This document shows positions 1 to 14,100 of a stretch of DNA of 64,000 nucleotides, in pieces; the first letter of the stretch is position 1, and the number at the start of each line of letters is the position of its first letter. Both the position numbers and the translations under genes were made by a program. A model generated the notes under the pieces. The model was not told the DNA's origin. It was given only the letters and a program-made list of their open reading frames with translations, and searched no databases. The DNA is taken from positions 246,999-310,998 of the forward strand of contig JAUIRK010000706.1 of assembly GCA_030549495.1 (NCBI GenBank), in the 5' to 3' direction. The stretch comes from Nectonema munidae. Taxonomy: Eukaryota > Nematomorpha > Nectonematoida > Nectonematidae.

Positions 1-1769
1 TGTTTTGTTATTTCCTTTTAGTTCATTTCTCTTAAAAGTATGTGTTTAAGAACCTGGAGATATTTTTAACATCTTTGAGAGGATCTTTTTGTTGTAATCT
101 ATAAATTAACCAATAAAAGACATATTGGAGACTTGGACATTTTTGTGCCTTTTCTTTGAAGAAATCAAAATGAGAAAAATATCGTTTTAATTTTTATCAT
201 AATATTACCCGCTCAAATATAGTATACGGAAAACACATGATTAACACAAGTTCGATTAACCTGCCTAATACTTGTATTCCTATCACCGCTCTTTGATTTC
301 AATTAAGGGCTAATTAAAAATGTTTTAAATTATTTTTATTAATGAAAAATGTTTTAAATCAGTTTAGGATGAAAATTTTTTAAATACTTCACAACAAAAA
401 ATTCCCCAGGATAGAGGGTGTAGAAGGTAGCAAAGGTAATATGGTTTTCTTTTTGTTATTGGTAAGATAATTTAGAAGTTTTTCATGATTCAATTCGTGC
501 TGAAGAAATTTTATTTTCTTGTTCTATGGCTCTCAAATGGGATGGGTATGTAATTGAATCAAAATATCTAGCTACATTCCATTGAAAATGCTTCTTTTCG
601 ATAGTAATATTCCAAATGTTAACACAAATATGAGCTACCACTATTAGTATTACTTATTCTAAGTATGGCATTTAGTTTTGTATGAGTGAATTTTAAACAG
701 AAAGATAAGTCAAAAAGTGTACATTTTTCAGGGTATAAGAGCGTAATGATCATATTCGTGATGTTTCTTTGAAGTTTCCTATAAGGAATGTCTTATAATC
801 TTTAACTATAGCAAAGTAGATGGATGATTATTATCTTTGTTTTTTCTAAATACAAATTCATCTCCTTTGAGACTTGTGGCATATATACAAAATATTGTAT
901 ATATAATTTAGCCTTAAGAATTTTTTAGTTGTGAATTTAATTTTTCTAAATACTAAAATTTTAATTATTTTGTTTTTTTTAAATAAAATAAAAGTGCAAC
1001 ACAGAAAAGTTTTTTTAGTGTCAGATTACTTACTAGGGGTTCGTGTAAATTGATTTATAAATGCAGAATCCATAAAGATAGAATAATAAGCGAAAAAGGT
1101 AAATGATTTTCGAAATTTGAGTTAGACATTTAGATTTAGCGTAGCCTAAAGCTCACAGGATTTGCTTAACACATACAAAGGTAACATTTTCTTTTAATCT
1201 TATTCTTGAAACAAATCTGAAATAATGCTTCTAGAAATAAAAGAATTCACTATTTTGCACTTTATCATAAAAATAAGATATATAAATAATTGCTCTATAT
1301 ATGACCTTTTGCTACTAATGTGTCACTAGTGAGTATAAACCCATGCTTATTTCATCATAAAAATGTCTAAATTCTTTGCTAAACAAGTATTCCCTGTTTC
1401 CTCACTGAAATGAATTCAAGGGTACCCTTCCTTCTTCAATGGAGAGTTTTTTATCCTAAAAATGTGAAGAATGCGTTTATACGACACATTTAAAAGCGAT
1501 AAAAGAATGGAATTAGAAAACGATGTTAAAATTAACATCAATTTAACTTCAATTCTTTATTTGTAGTTGATAAAAGTTAAGTGCAAGTTGTCTTTCGATG
1601 CTTCAAATTCATCTAAATTATTTTCTTATTTCACTACTATTTGTTAATAACAAATAAAACATTATAAATTGCGTGTCTCCATTTTCTTTTGTTATTTAAA
1701 ATTTGATTTTGCATTTGTTAGCCACTGTTCTAACTACTTGCATCTCTCAGAAAGTTTCAAATATTTAAT
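1..1769. other. 3' flank of spartin
   Basis: AT-rich sequence downstream of the spartin poly(A) signal. No exon, repeat pair or recognisable element was found. Confidence 0.5.
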
Positions 1770-1949
1770 TTTATTCATAAATCAAAAAATATTACAATGA
1801 AGATACATAATAGATAGAGAATTTCCTCACCATTTTACACAATCAAGAAAATTTGGCATCGTGTGAAACACAAAAAGAACAAAATGTGAACAGACACTGC
1901 GAGTATAAAAATAAAACTGTAAAAGAAGTGAATGACGTTAAAATGTTGT

Positions 1950-2109
1950 CTAATTCTTGATCGTGCTTGTAGTGCATAAGTGTTTTGCCATGGAGACTCC
2001 AGTTGTAAGAAGTATGCCTTTTGGACCTATTGTGTGAAATCCCATTGCGAATGTGTTGCCAACTGTGTTCAAAGCCGATAATGAAAACTTCTTTGCTTCT
2101 TTTCCATAT
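1950..2109 (-). CDS. SPART: Spartin last exon (end of senescence domain)
   Basis: The acceptor is ...CCTATAG before 2109 and the first base completes the Lys of IIGQKYGKEAKKF. Encodes YGKEAKKFSLSALNTVGNTF and onward to the stop TAG at 1952-1950. A longer reading frame continues upstream to 2162, but an in-frame stop lies beyond it and the splice site inside it restores the family sequence. Confidence 0.85.
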
Positions 2110-5100
2110 CTATAGGTATAGTTCATCATTTTATAAACTTGATAGATATCTCCATTTGGCAATTTTTATTTCTGGGTTACTGATTTTAATTTCCTAAACC
2201 ATTTTGCTCTATCACGTAAGAATACTGAACAGATATTTATCAGTATAAAAATAAAAATAATAGAAAGTGTGGGATCATAAAAGATATAATAAAGGTAACA
2301 AAAAGTGGGAGATCAGAGGTCGGCAAACTACACCAAAATTTGAGATGTTAACCCTAAAATTGATTTTTACTTTTAGACATTTAAACACTCTAATTGCAAA
2401 AATTGAGTACGGAAATGAAATAAGCATGATTGATTTAGTATAAAAAATATATTTTAAATTTAAATATTACTTCTAGACACGATTTTCATGCGAAAATCGC
2501 AAATTTGATTCACACTTTCCAACATTTTGCGAAATCCAATCAGCATGGTGGATTTGGTATAAAAAAATTAATTTTATATAAAATTTGAATGAATGCTTTC
2601 GTAAGTAATTTTATCATCAATAAAAATTTTGATTGACATTTACTACACAGTTATAATGTTTATTGGATAAATATGTATATATAAGAGTATTGTGTTACAA
2701 TATATATATATATGATTAAAAATTTTCAAGAGTGTATCTAATATGAACAATAAGTTATAAGTTATAGACATTATAATATAAAAATTTTGTTGAAAAAAAT
2801 GTACATTTGATTTTGATTGACAGTTTTTGACATACGAGGGTCATTCAACTACTATGAAAATTGTATCAAAAGATGCAGCTAACGATTTTTAGAAAAGTCA
2901 AAAAGTTTGAGGGAATTTAACCAATTTTGTACAATAGAAATTTTAGTTGAGGGGGGGGGGGCTAAAATGCCTCCTGTCACTGATAGGGTTAAATGGAATT
3001 TTTCCTTATTTACAGGATATAAACCCCTATACTCGTAAGTAATTTTGCCTTTTTGCAGTTGAGTTATTTTAATTTTGAAAAAGGAAGCAACTTTAAATCA
3101 CAGTTTTAAGCGTATAATAAGTTTTAGCTTCGTATCTCGTAAGTATATTTAATAGAATTCTTTTATACTTAAAAATATTTTTTCAAGATAACATCTAGAC
3201 TCAAATCTCTCTGAACTTGAAACCAAGTCTTGTATTCCTTTTTCATATTCCGAGGAGTGACTCTTTCCCAAAGAGTTTTGGACATTTTCTTTAAAGAACT
3301 CTGCCATTCTCTTCTACATATGTTAATGTTTCTTTAAAACGCTTGTTCATCAATTCCCGAATTTGAGGATCAAAAATGAGTGCGCTTTTAACTTGCCTTC
3401 ACGAACAAACGTGATTCTAGGAACTTGAAAACGGCTCCTTTCTTCTTGAAGATCTTCAAAAACATGAATCATCCCTCTTGACAAATGAGAACATTGGGAT
3501 CATGCTACTTAATTGCAGCCTTCATATTTTCGTGCGTTTCTGATATACGCCATTGTGATGTATTTAAGCCGAAAAATAGTTTAACAGAAAACTAAAGATT
3601 CGTCTTTCTAAAAAAAGTAAGTGAATTCCTCTTCAGTATGACGGTATGAAGAGAATGTTTTTCCAGGAGCTAAAAGTCTGTGTTCCTTGATTCTAGAGCC
3701 ATTCAACTATGCACTTTGTTTTGCAAGGTTAAAGTCGCTAACCGAGTCATAGAGGTCAATCTGGTTAAAGAGTTTAGGATTGCGATTTGTTAGTCGTTCA
3801 TACTCCATTTTCCTCTCATTCGTATCACACTCTGCTTTTCCATGTCTGAGTTGGCACATGCATAGGATATCGGCAAAGTTTTTACATGCCTCATTGCGGT
3901 TTTTAATGCAATCTTGTCTTCTTGTTAAATCCAGCCAATGCATTGATATAAAAGTAGGAGTCATCATGGTGTTTCATCTTTTTCTCTAGTCTTGAAAATC
4001 GGTTATAAAGCACAGTTTATTAAATGGCTTTGAAAATCTTCATTTAAACCGAAACTTACAACCGGTTATCCCAAATGGGCATTAAGCGCCTTTAATCCAG
4101 TATAACTAAAATAATTAATTATTTTTTAAAATATTAAAGTGATTTCTTGAAGGTTATTAAAAAGTTAAGAAAGTATGCAAAATTAAGTTCTAAAGACTTC
4201 ACTACTTTTTAAAGAACAATTTGTAGGTAAAATAAATTTTAGATTGTAGAATTTTTATGTCTAAAAAGTGTATTGATAAAGTTTTACGTATAATAGCTTA
4301 AACGGAAATGTTTTTTGAAGAGTCTATTCTTTTCTAAAAATTGGTTGAAGCTTGTAAATTTTTTAAAGTTTGAATACTCTAATGATGTTAAATTACTTAA
4401 AACTGACATATTAATGAAACTTTGCTTAAAAAAGGTTGCATACTAATTTCTAAGAATATATAAAAAAAATAAATAACTAACAAAAATATACAATATGATG
4501 TTCGCAATCGAGAAAACCCGACTAATGTACCGGATGAGAAATATTTATATCCAATATCATGGATAAATTGTGAAAGCTCATTTTTCATGATATATCATTC
4601 GGTGTGGTGGATTTGAACACAAAATGAAAAATTCGATTTGCTATATCGTCCTCGATAAAACCATCGAGTGTTAAAAACGAGAGAGCTTTTTCTTTTGTAG
4701 AATTTTATTTCAATTTTTTGCTCAAATATGCGTGAAAAACATTGAATGCTTTATGCTTTCTAAGGATGTAATTTCTGAGGGGTTATTTTTAGAATAAAAG
4801 AAATGTTAACAAGGTGAAAAAATGAGAATAAAAATAGCTTTATATATGTTTTATAAATATAGATTCTTTGTTCGCATTTCCCTTTAACTGCTTGACAAGG
4901 AAAGGTTGTCCTTGCGAAATATATCGCATAAACAAAATTCTTGTTCCTCTTTTAAGCTATTTTTAAGTTTTATCTTTCCTTTAATAAATTGTTTTTTCAT
5001 TTAATTTTCCATATCCGTTTATCTTTTGTTTAACTGACTAATTAACCGCCGAATTAATTATACCTTTCAAATAAAATGACGAGTGATACTGCTTAAAATC

Positions 5101-8100
5101 AACATCCAAATCCTTACATTACAAAATGTCGTCTAAATAGAATGGTTTGGAAGCATTTAATAAACTTTTAAACGGGTCCATTTTATATACATGCAGATAA
5201 ATAAATAAACCCTGGGATTTTATGAAGAAAATGCATTTTTTTGTATCAGATCAATGAATTAGCAATTGAAATATATTATGTCCGCTAAATGAGAATTTCG
5301 TTAAAACAAACTATCTTGCGGCAACATTTTTAATACTAAATATTTTTAATTAAGTAAGGTTGTATTCGAAAATGTACTTTTGTCCAATGATCTCTGATGT
5401 TTCTTGCTTAAAGGTTGTTCCAAGCGTTTTTGCTGCTAGCTCCAAACTCGAATAAACGTGGGCTATTCCTATTGATAAAGGAGTTATAACAAAATGATCA
5501 TCTTTATATATACAGTAGATAATGAACATGGGAGGGTTAGGAATATATAGGAAATGCGTGAAAAAAAGTTCAATTTCAAATATGAATGAAAGAAAAGCAA
5601 AAAATATATAAAAATGGAGTATCTTTTTAAGTTGGAATTCGAACGAATTAAACCTTGCTTTGACCTATCACAATTCCTTCATTCAGTTTAAAATATATAC
5701 CATAAAACTTGTTAGCGAATTTGTCACTACTTCAATAAAAACTAAAAAAATATGCTAATCATGTGAATTAGATGTAGTATAAAATAAATTTAGTTTTTGA
5801 CCTTTCTAAATCGACCTTATGGTGCACCATCAACCCAGTTGCTATTACTAATTCGGAATGCTTGGGAGGCATAAGTTATAAGTTATTTTTCAGATGTACT
5901 GATTCTACTGGGTGTAGACAATTTTTTGAAGATTTCTTTTAAACGTATTGTTTAAGGTACTTTGTTCTTTCTCTAATTAGTTTTTCTTGCAAAATATAAA
6001 GACTCCTAGGCGTAAGAAATCTTTTTCTTATAGTAAGCGTGGTTTGAGAAGTTTCAGCAACCCTGCTGCCTGAAAAACGTTTCCCTGTATGGCGAGGCTT
6101 CTTCTGCTTACGAGGGCGCTGGTGGTTTTTTTAAAACTCCAAATACTCGTTAAATAAATAGGGTAAATATGGTGCCTCTACTTCTTTGAAATTCCTGTTT
6201 GACGAGGGTCTCGGAACACATCCCCCGCGATAAACGAGGAATTACTGTACAATTACCAATGGGGCGAGTTTATCATCGTCCTATATTTGCAATGTATTAA
6301 GTTGTATTGCTAAGTTAATTTTTGTTAAAAATGTTTTTAGCTATTTAAATGTTTTTTTATGAATGATCGCATCTTTCCACTACCCCGCTCTTTTTTAAAA
6401 GTATAGTTAGTGAGAAAGTTGACTTTTTAAATCGCTCCTTTCATCGGAATAAAAGGAGAATAAATGAATGTTTTGTTCATGTAAAATGATTCTGAAACAT
6501 GGAATTAAGGCCAAACAATTATAAGCGAAATTAGGTATTTGATTGCTCCTCTGCTTGTAATGGATGTAAAAGAGAGTTTTCGTAAGCTACCTTTCATGCT
6601 TGAACTTGTTACTTCGATTGCAGAGCCCATAACGCCCTCTTTGCTTTTGGGAGGCGAAGAAAGTTCTCTATATTTTTGGTTTGAGCTTTTGAATCTTGAC
6701 GCTGCATTCTTTCCAACACAATTTGAAACGTTGCTGATTTTTTTAGCTGAAAAAACAAATCGCATAGCAGTATATTATAAAACACAAAATTTTTATTTGA
6801 ACTGAGAAAGTATATTCATCCATCTCTGGAATAAGACTCACAACGAAAAAAAACAAGGTTGTCGTCATCTTGGTGTATCATTATGGCTGTGTGCATATTT
6901 GTTGGGGGATTCAGAGATGTATTGTTTAATTTCGAGTACTAATTAAATTTTCACAAAGAAGAGCCTTACTTCAGATCCGTTAGATTATTATTATTTGAGT
7001 TCATTTTTCTTTTTTAATATGAGTAGAATTCAAGAACACGCTTCTCATTCTTTTTAAATCTTTGGCGCCCTAAGATAATTTTTATGTGGTCATGTTCTTC
7101 TAACTAATGCATGCATCATATCCTAATATTCGTTTAAGTTGTGCAGGTGACTGCATATGACGTGATTCACGTTGTTAAAAAGTATTCCCAGTTTAGTTCT
7201 ACGTAGTACTTGCCTTCGAAATTTTTTAATTATTAAGTTCAAAGAAATAAAAAAATATCATTTGGTATACCTGTGTATCCAGTAACTTTAGCTGCAACGT
7301 GTGTTCCTTTTTCGGCACAGTAAACTCCAAACTTACAACTTTTATACACTTTGACATCTTTTTTCCTAGGTTTCATCTTACTTTTGATTCTTTCACTTTT
7401 CGTTTTCATAGCCTCATCCATCCTAATTTTGTTTTTATCAATGCTTTGTGAAAGCTTAATCGAGCCTAGGTGCATAAAATGTAATAGAATTTGTAATAAA
7501 ATTTTTTAAAATAATATGAAAATGAAAGCAGGGCTCCTTATCAAGCCGAACCTTTCATCCTAACTCAACGAAACTACCTTTATTTTGATGTCTTATTAAG
7601 ACAGTTTTGAACTATGAGATTAAAGTAAAATTATGATGAAGTTATTTCTGCAAAAAGTCGCATTTTACACCCCTTGTATTCAACAAGGTGCGATCCCTTG
7701 CTCACGAAGACCACTAATTAATATAGGTTTTAGAGCAAATTATCACTATTTAATTATCTTTAACATCCGTGATTTCCAGGGGGCGAAAAACCTTTCTACC
7801 CCTCCCAATAATTTTCAATTTTCTGAATTATATATCTTTTTTATAGTATTTATTAGACTTGTTTGTCTTCTCAGTAGATTTTCGATATTATTCTTCTTGT
7901 TTTAAGGTTAAGTCTTAGAATGAATATTTAAAATCTATTTTTTTCCAATATTCTTTTATAATAAATTTTGAAAATTATAAAAAAATCTTTTATGTGTCGC
8001 TGAGGGAAAATCTAGAAAAATCGCGAAAGATGAAAACCCAAATTAAATCCATTAAAATATTAATAGAAAATATTATTTCAGATTGCTAACCGCGCGGTTG

Positions 8101-11100
8101 TACGTAGTTAAATGTTACTTTATGCAGTGTAATTTTTTCGTTTCTTTGCGTTTTTTACCCTCTGTTATGGTTCCCAAACGCGCTTTCCGCCCCAGGCTGG
8201 TACTGAGCCTAGACGCAAACAAAAAATGATGACGATTGCTGAGAAGATTAAACTTCTGGATATGTTGAATGAAGGGAGAAGTTCGTGGGGCGCCATTTTA
8301 GCGTTAACAAATCCAAAGTTCGCTCCACCAAGAAGTACGAGGCTAACACAAGGGAGACGACTTCTCTCACCTTTAATAAGACGGCGAAGAGAGTGGTTAT
8401 GGCTCGTAATAAAACCATCGTCCGTATGGAAGCTGCTTTGGCCGTATGGATAAAACGACTGCCGAAAGAAGAACATAGCTTTGAATTCGAACATCATCCA
8501 AACCAAGGTTAGGATCCTGTACGAGAATTTCGCTGGTAACGAACTTTAAGAAGACAGCGCAGAACATTCAATATTTATAAAGTTTTGGACAAAATTTTTT
8601 ACATCAACTAATTTTGAACACGGTAAATTAATACATTAACCTTTATTCAGTTAGATATCCTAAAAATAGGATATATAAGTATATTTTTTAAATTTCTTTT
8701 ACTCAAGTATGAATATAGCACGTGTCGTCGCTGAAGGCAAGCATTTTGAACACTTTTCTTTGTTACCTGATTTTTATTTGCTTATACCCACTCTGTTTTA
8801 TACGTCAGTTAGTATACATTGATTATATTTAAGTTTTGTGTAATTTTATTTTTATGCATCAATCTTAATCGAATTGTGCTATTTTATTCTAAAAAATTTA
8901 CACAGGTATTGATCACGTTTTCTAAAAAAAAATTGTTTTTACAAATCGCTTTTAACTGTTAATGTTTTATATGCTGGTTTAGTATGGGTGTGCGTAAGGT
9001 TGGTTAGGTACTGGGTTTCATAACTCAACTTCTTGGGTTCGATCCCGTATCAAGCCTACTTTCTCATAATTCGATTCAAGCGGCTCTGGCTTCTCGTTGA
9101 AAACACCTCACCGTACCTTGACCTTTAGTATACATATTATTTATATTTATAGTAATATTCATATTTATATAAATCTTTTTTATTAAGATTCTGTAATTTT
9201 CGATAATAATGAATAAAACATAGCGACATTGCTAAAAAAAATATTTGAGTGGGGTGGAGAAGAGGACTTTATCCAGAGTAAATACGACCGAAATAAAAAA
9301 AGCCAAATACGTTTAATAAATATTTACAGAAATTTTAAATAACTAGAACAAGGATTCCCAACCTGGGGTTCGCGAACCCTTGGGGGTTCGTTTGACTTTT
9401 TTCAAGGGGTACTTTATAAAGGTATCTGAAAAGTTTTTAAAAATTTTTAACTGATATATTAGTGTGAAAAATCAAGCTAAAAAACTAAAAAAATTATTAG
9501 GGGTTCGCCTAAGGCTGAAAATTTTCAGGGGTACTTGGTGAAAAAAAGGTTGGGAACCTCTAAACTAGAAGATCAAAAAGCAAAGATGAATCCATTAATT
9601 GAAAAACAAAAATAAGTTATGGAAGAGAGGGAATGCAGAAGGAAGACAGGGAAAGTTTTGTAAAGTTTTTAATTCAAATAATAGCGTAGTTGATTTTTTA
9701 ATTAAAGTTAATAATTATTGCTATTTCATAAAATCGTGTCATTGCTCACAATTCGCCTCTTACCTCTAATGTATTCCAAATCAATAATTCTCTTTCATTC
9801 TAGGCAAAATCTTATATCGATTTTTCGACGAAATCTTGGGTTTCAGTCTACAACTATACAAAGAAAATTTGTCAATTTTTTATACAATAAATGCATGTGT
9901 AATGTTGAAATTATACCAGACCGCAATAAATTTTATTCACTTTAAAAAATTGCCATCAATGCATTTATATTTTATATTTTATATAGAAATTTGTTTTAAG
10001 CTTGAACTTTTTTATACAAATTTTTTTTTACAATATTTGTTTCCGAAAGTAAATTTATTTTGATAAATATTCTTAATTCCAACTTTATGATGAAATATTC
10101 ATTTACTGAGTAACTTTGCTTTTTACTAAAGGTGGATTTAATTTCTCCGCAATTCTTTTATCCTATACACTAGAATATTTAACGGCATACCTTTAATGAT
10201 CACTTCAGAAAATTTTCTTTCCTTCTTCAATCCAACTTGATTTTTTCCACACTCTCCTTCAGCCTCACTCAACTCCTCAACCAAGCATTCGCTGTATTCC
10301 TGTTTAACATCCACACTTCCACTCAACACTTCTTTAACTTCATCACTTCCCATTTCAGCGTTTGCAACTTTTTCTGTATTTTGCGTGAAATAATTTTTTG
10401 GAGGATAGTAAGGACGTGGTGGTTTTTCTTTGGGCTTGGGCCTTTTTGAAGCTTCTGCTTCATTGGAATTTTTAGCATCGCTAAATTCATCACTGTCTGC
10501 ATCTTCATCGCTATGAATGACGCTTTCTCTCTTTTCTTCGAGTTTGAAATTTTCCTCTTTTAACTTGGATTTAACGGTACCTTGATGTTCTTTTCCAAAA
10601 AAACACAAATTTTCAATGATTTCGCCAAATAGAATTACTTTCTTTTTATCCACAATGTTTGTGAAAAAGATACCAATATATGCTCCTAAATAATTATATC
10701 ATAAATATTTACCTTAAAAACATTGCAAAAAGTTACTAAAATACCACCTAACTTCATTTTATTGAAAATGAAATGATTAAAAAACTAAGAAATAGATTTA
10801 TATTACCTGTCATATTTTTTATACTCATCTTCAACGTTTTACAGAATTTTGTGTCTCGTTTATTTTTAGGCTTCGAGTTATAGTTATTTAAAAATATTTT
10901 GCCTCCCTATTTGTTCGCGTTCTAATCATCATCTTTCAAGTTCAAAAGTACTGAATCAAGAGACCTGTAACTAAGTGAATAATTTTCAAACAATAAAATA
11001 TGTAAACGAGAAATGAATTAAAAATACAAAAAAGAGAATTCGATTACTATAGGAAGGTACGTGGTTGCTTGAAGTTTTATAATTTTACTATTAGCTAACT

Positions 11101-14100
11101 AACAAATTAATAATGCACTTATTCATGTTCAAATTTAAACCAAAGTAAGGCCATTTTTATATATGTTAAAACTTGAGACCCATTCAAAATGACCGTTTAG
11201 ACAAGTGACCCTTTCACAAAGACGGCATTAAGATCCTATAGTCAACTAACTGTTACTAATTCTTAGGCTATGAAATTTGCAAACACAATTCGTAAAAATG
11301 ATTACTAATTTTTTATAGTTTTCCTTCGTTAGAAAAATTTTTAAATATGAAAGATGTTAACAATAATAATTCACAGTGTGCCGGTTTTGTTTTCCTGGTT
11401 TTCTTCCTCCAAAGAATTCAAAGGTTTTTACGGTTATATAGTGGCTCTGGCGACCCGATTCTAACCTTGTTAGTAATCAAGCTATCACTAGACATTAAGA
11501 TTGTTTCCCAAATTGGGAGCGTTGGCGTTAGGATTGTATCGTTCACTCAGCTGTATTTATATAACATTCTTGTAAAATAATATATATATCAAGGTATGCG
11601 TAACAGGGGCTTGTAGGCGTTTAGTGGGAAGGAAAGTCTAGGTAGACCTGGACTCAGCATTCCGGGCGGGCCACGATATCCGAAAGGATGCGTGCGAACG
11701 TCACAAACAACTTAACTAACTAGATCTAAAGTATAATGGCGTACCAAGAGGGGTGTGGACGCGAGTCCAAACAAGCGCACAATTGCATTAATATATAGTT
11801 AATCAAGATGCACTACCCAACATTATAGGCATTTAATAACGTAATAATCGTTTCTACAGTTCGCCTTCTTATATTGGATACGTATATATCAGTGTTTTGA
11901 AATGATATTGGAGTTTCTAAGAGGAGGCAAATTAACAGCCACTCCGAGAGCCACTTTGGTTAGGTATGCCACTTAAAGACATTATCATTACTCCCACAGT
12001 GAATCATGGCTTTCCTTTTCTGAGATTTTGATAATGAAATGCTTTCTAGGCAACTAACTAAAGTTTCTCTTCTAATCTCAACCATAGCTTACTCTTTTTG
12101 TTCAATGAACCAGCAAATATAGGTTAACATATTACAGTCACTTGCTGCTATGCTGCTTTACACTGTAAATTACAAAGTTCTTCTAAACTATAAACTTTGA
12201 AATTCTTTTGATTTCTCTAAAAGAACTCCGGAACTCTTGTTAAATGAAAAGAATATTTCTTTGGATAATAGTTAACAAAATTTTGTCTCAACACAAAAGT
12301 CAGAAAATATGAGCAGAAAAAAACTGGGATTAAATATTTTTTAATTAAATTGTCTTCAACGAGTATTAGAAAAGGACTCTCTCTCTCTCTCTACCTCTTA
12401 TTTTAACTTTTCAAATTTGTTCCTCAATTTGCATAATAATTAACAAGCCGTCAACCAATCTCAAAATGGGGCTTAACGTCTAAAATTTTCGAAACGTATT
12501 GTTTATACATTTTTTGACCTTCTTGACACAAACTTTTCTATTTACTTATATTAATACAGGCCTGACACAAAAACATCTAGACATGCATACTACTATTGAC
12601 ATTAGACAACCATACACTGGAATAGTTTAACCTCAAAAACAGCGGTATAGCTTATCCGCCAAGCTATAAAAATATTTTGAAGTGAAAGAGTTGAATCTAT
12701 CTCAGTGTCTGGCACTCTATTAATTAAATTTTTTGCATAACACTACTTTGATTTTTAACTTGTAATATGCGCATTCTTAAATACATTTAGTTCTTTTATT
12801 CTCTTCTCATACTTTTTATATACTATTTTTTGCACCTTCACTTTAAACTTTATTTTTACTTAAAAAACCGATTATTTGATTTAGTCACAAACATTATTAT
12901 TTATGAAATTAATTTTATTATACTATCTCGTTTAAAAAGTTTTACCCTCTTTTGCAATTCATTTATACCTTTTTGCAATTTTGTTACATCTTTTTTTAAT
13001 CTCTTTGCTGCAATGAATTGTGAAAACATTTTATGCTATGAAGTTATTAGTGATTGAACATGTAATTCCTTAAAACTTAATTAATTTTTTCTTGAACTTG
13101 TAGAAAAAGTTAAATTTGTCTTAAGCTTGATTTTTGCTGTACAACAGTAAAATTCATCAATTTTATATCATTCATCAATTAAATTTTGGTAATGGGCTCA
13201 ATAAGTTTGTGAATCACTGGTTTAATTAGTCTAATATTTTTCGGATACATGATCGAAATAAGTAAATAGAATAAAAAATAGTAAGATACCAGACCAATGG
13301 TAAGATTATGCAAATCTTCCTGCTTATATATTTATGGAATATGGATATACAATAGAGCTTTACCTTCGTTTTGCGCCAAGATATCGGGGAGTAAGTAAGC
13401 TGGAATGTGAGGACCTAAATAGCACTTTTCGGAATATTTAAAGTTAGAAAATATCGGATAAAGGCACTCTTTATCTCCAACTTCAATAATTGCAGAAGGA
13501 ACATTTTGATAAATGTCAAAACTGCGTTCTTCACACTTAACCTAAATAAAATCATTAAGCATATACTGGGTGTTTTAAATCTTCAAAATTTATATATGCA
13601 GGTGTATCTTAAGAAATTTGGGCGATTAAAATCGGGAATTTGTTTTGAACAATATTTCGCAACACTTTTTGCAAGTATGGTGATTGTGTGAGTAATAATA
13701 AAAATAATCAAAAATTCCACCTTTACATTGCTATTTCCATAATAATATTGAAACTCTATATCACATGTAATTGTATATGTGAGAGATGATTTTTCATCTA
13801 AATATAAAATGATTTTATTCATCACATTTAAAAGTGCTCAAGAATCGACGCCAATACTTTCTTTCATGCGAAAAAGTAAGTTTCGAGAAAAGATTAGCTT
13901 GAATAATTACACTTCCAAAGCAGATGTTTCTTCAGATCTTTTTAGCTTTTTGCTTTATTCACTTTAAAATGATTTATAATTTTATTCGATGCATCTATGG
14001 TTGCCAAAGTGTGCAATAGCGGCTTTCCAAATTCTAAGGAAGCGCTGTGAAAACTTACGAATAACAAGTATTTGGTATTAATTTTTTTTCTTGATTAAAA

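Noticed and set aside
8165-8506. 113-codon minus-strand ORF
   Set aside because: Shadow of the plus-strand Tigger helix-turn-helix fragment.
11445-11475. TGGCGACCCG, resembling a primer-binding site of an LTR element
   Set aside because: No paired long terminal repeats and no polymerase-like sequence nearby.
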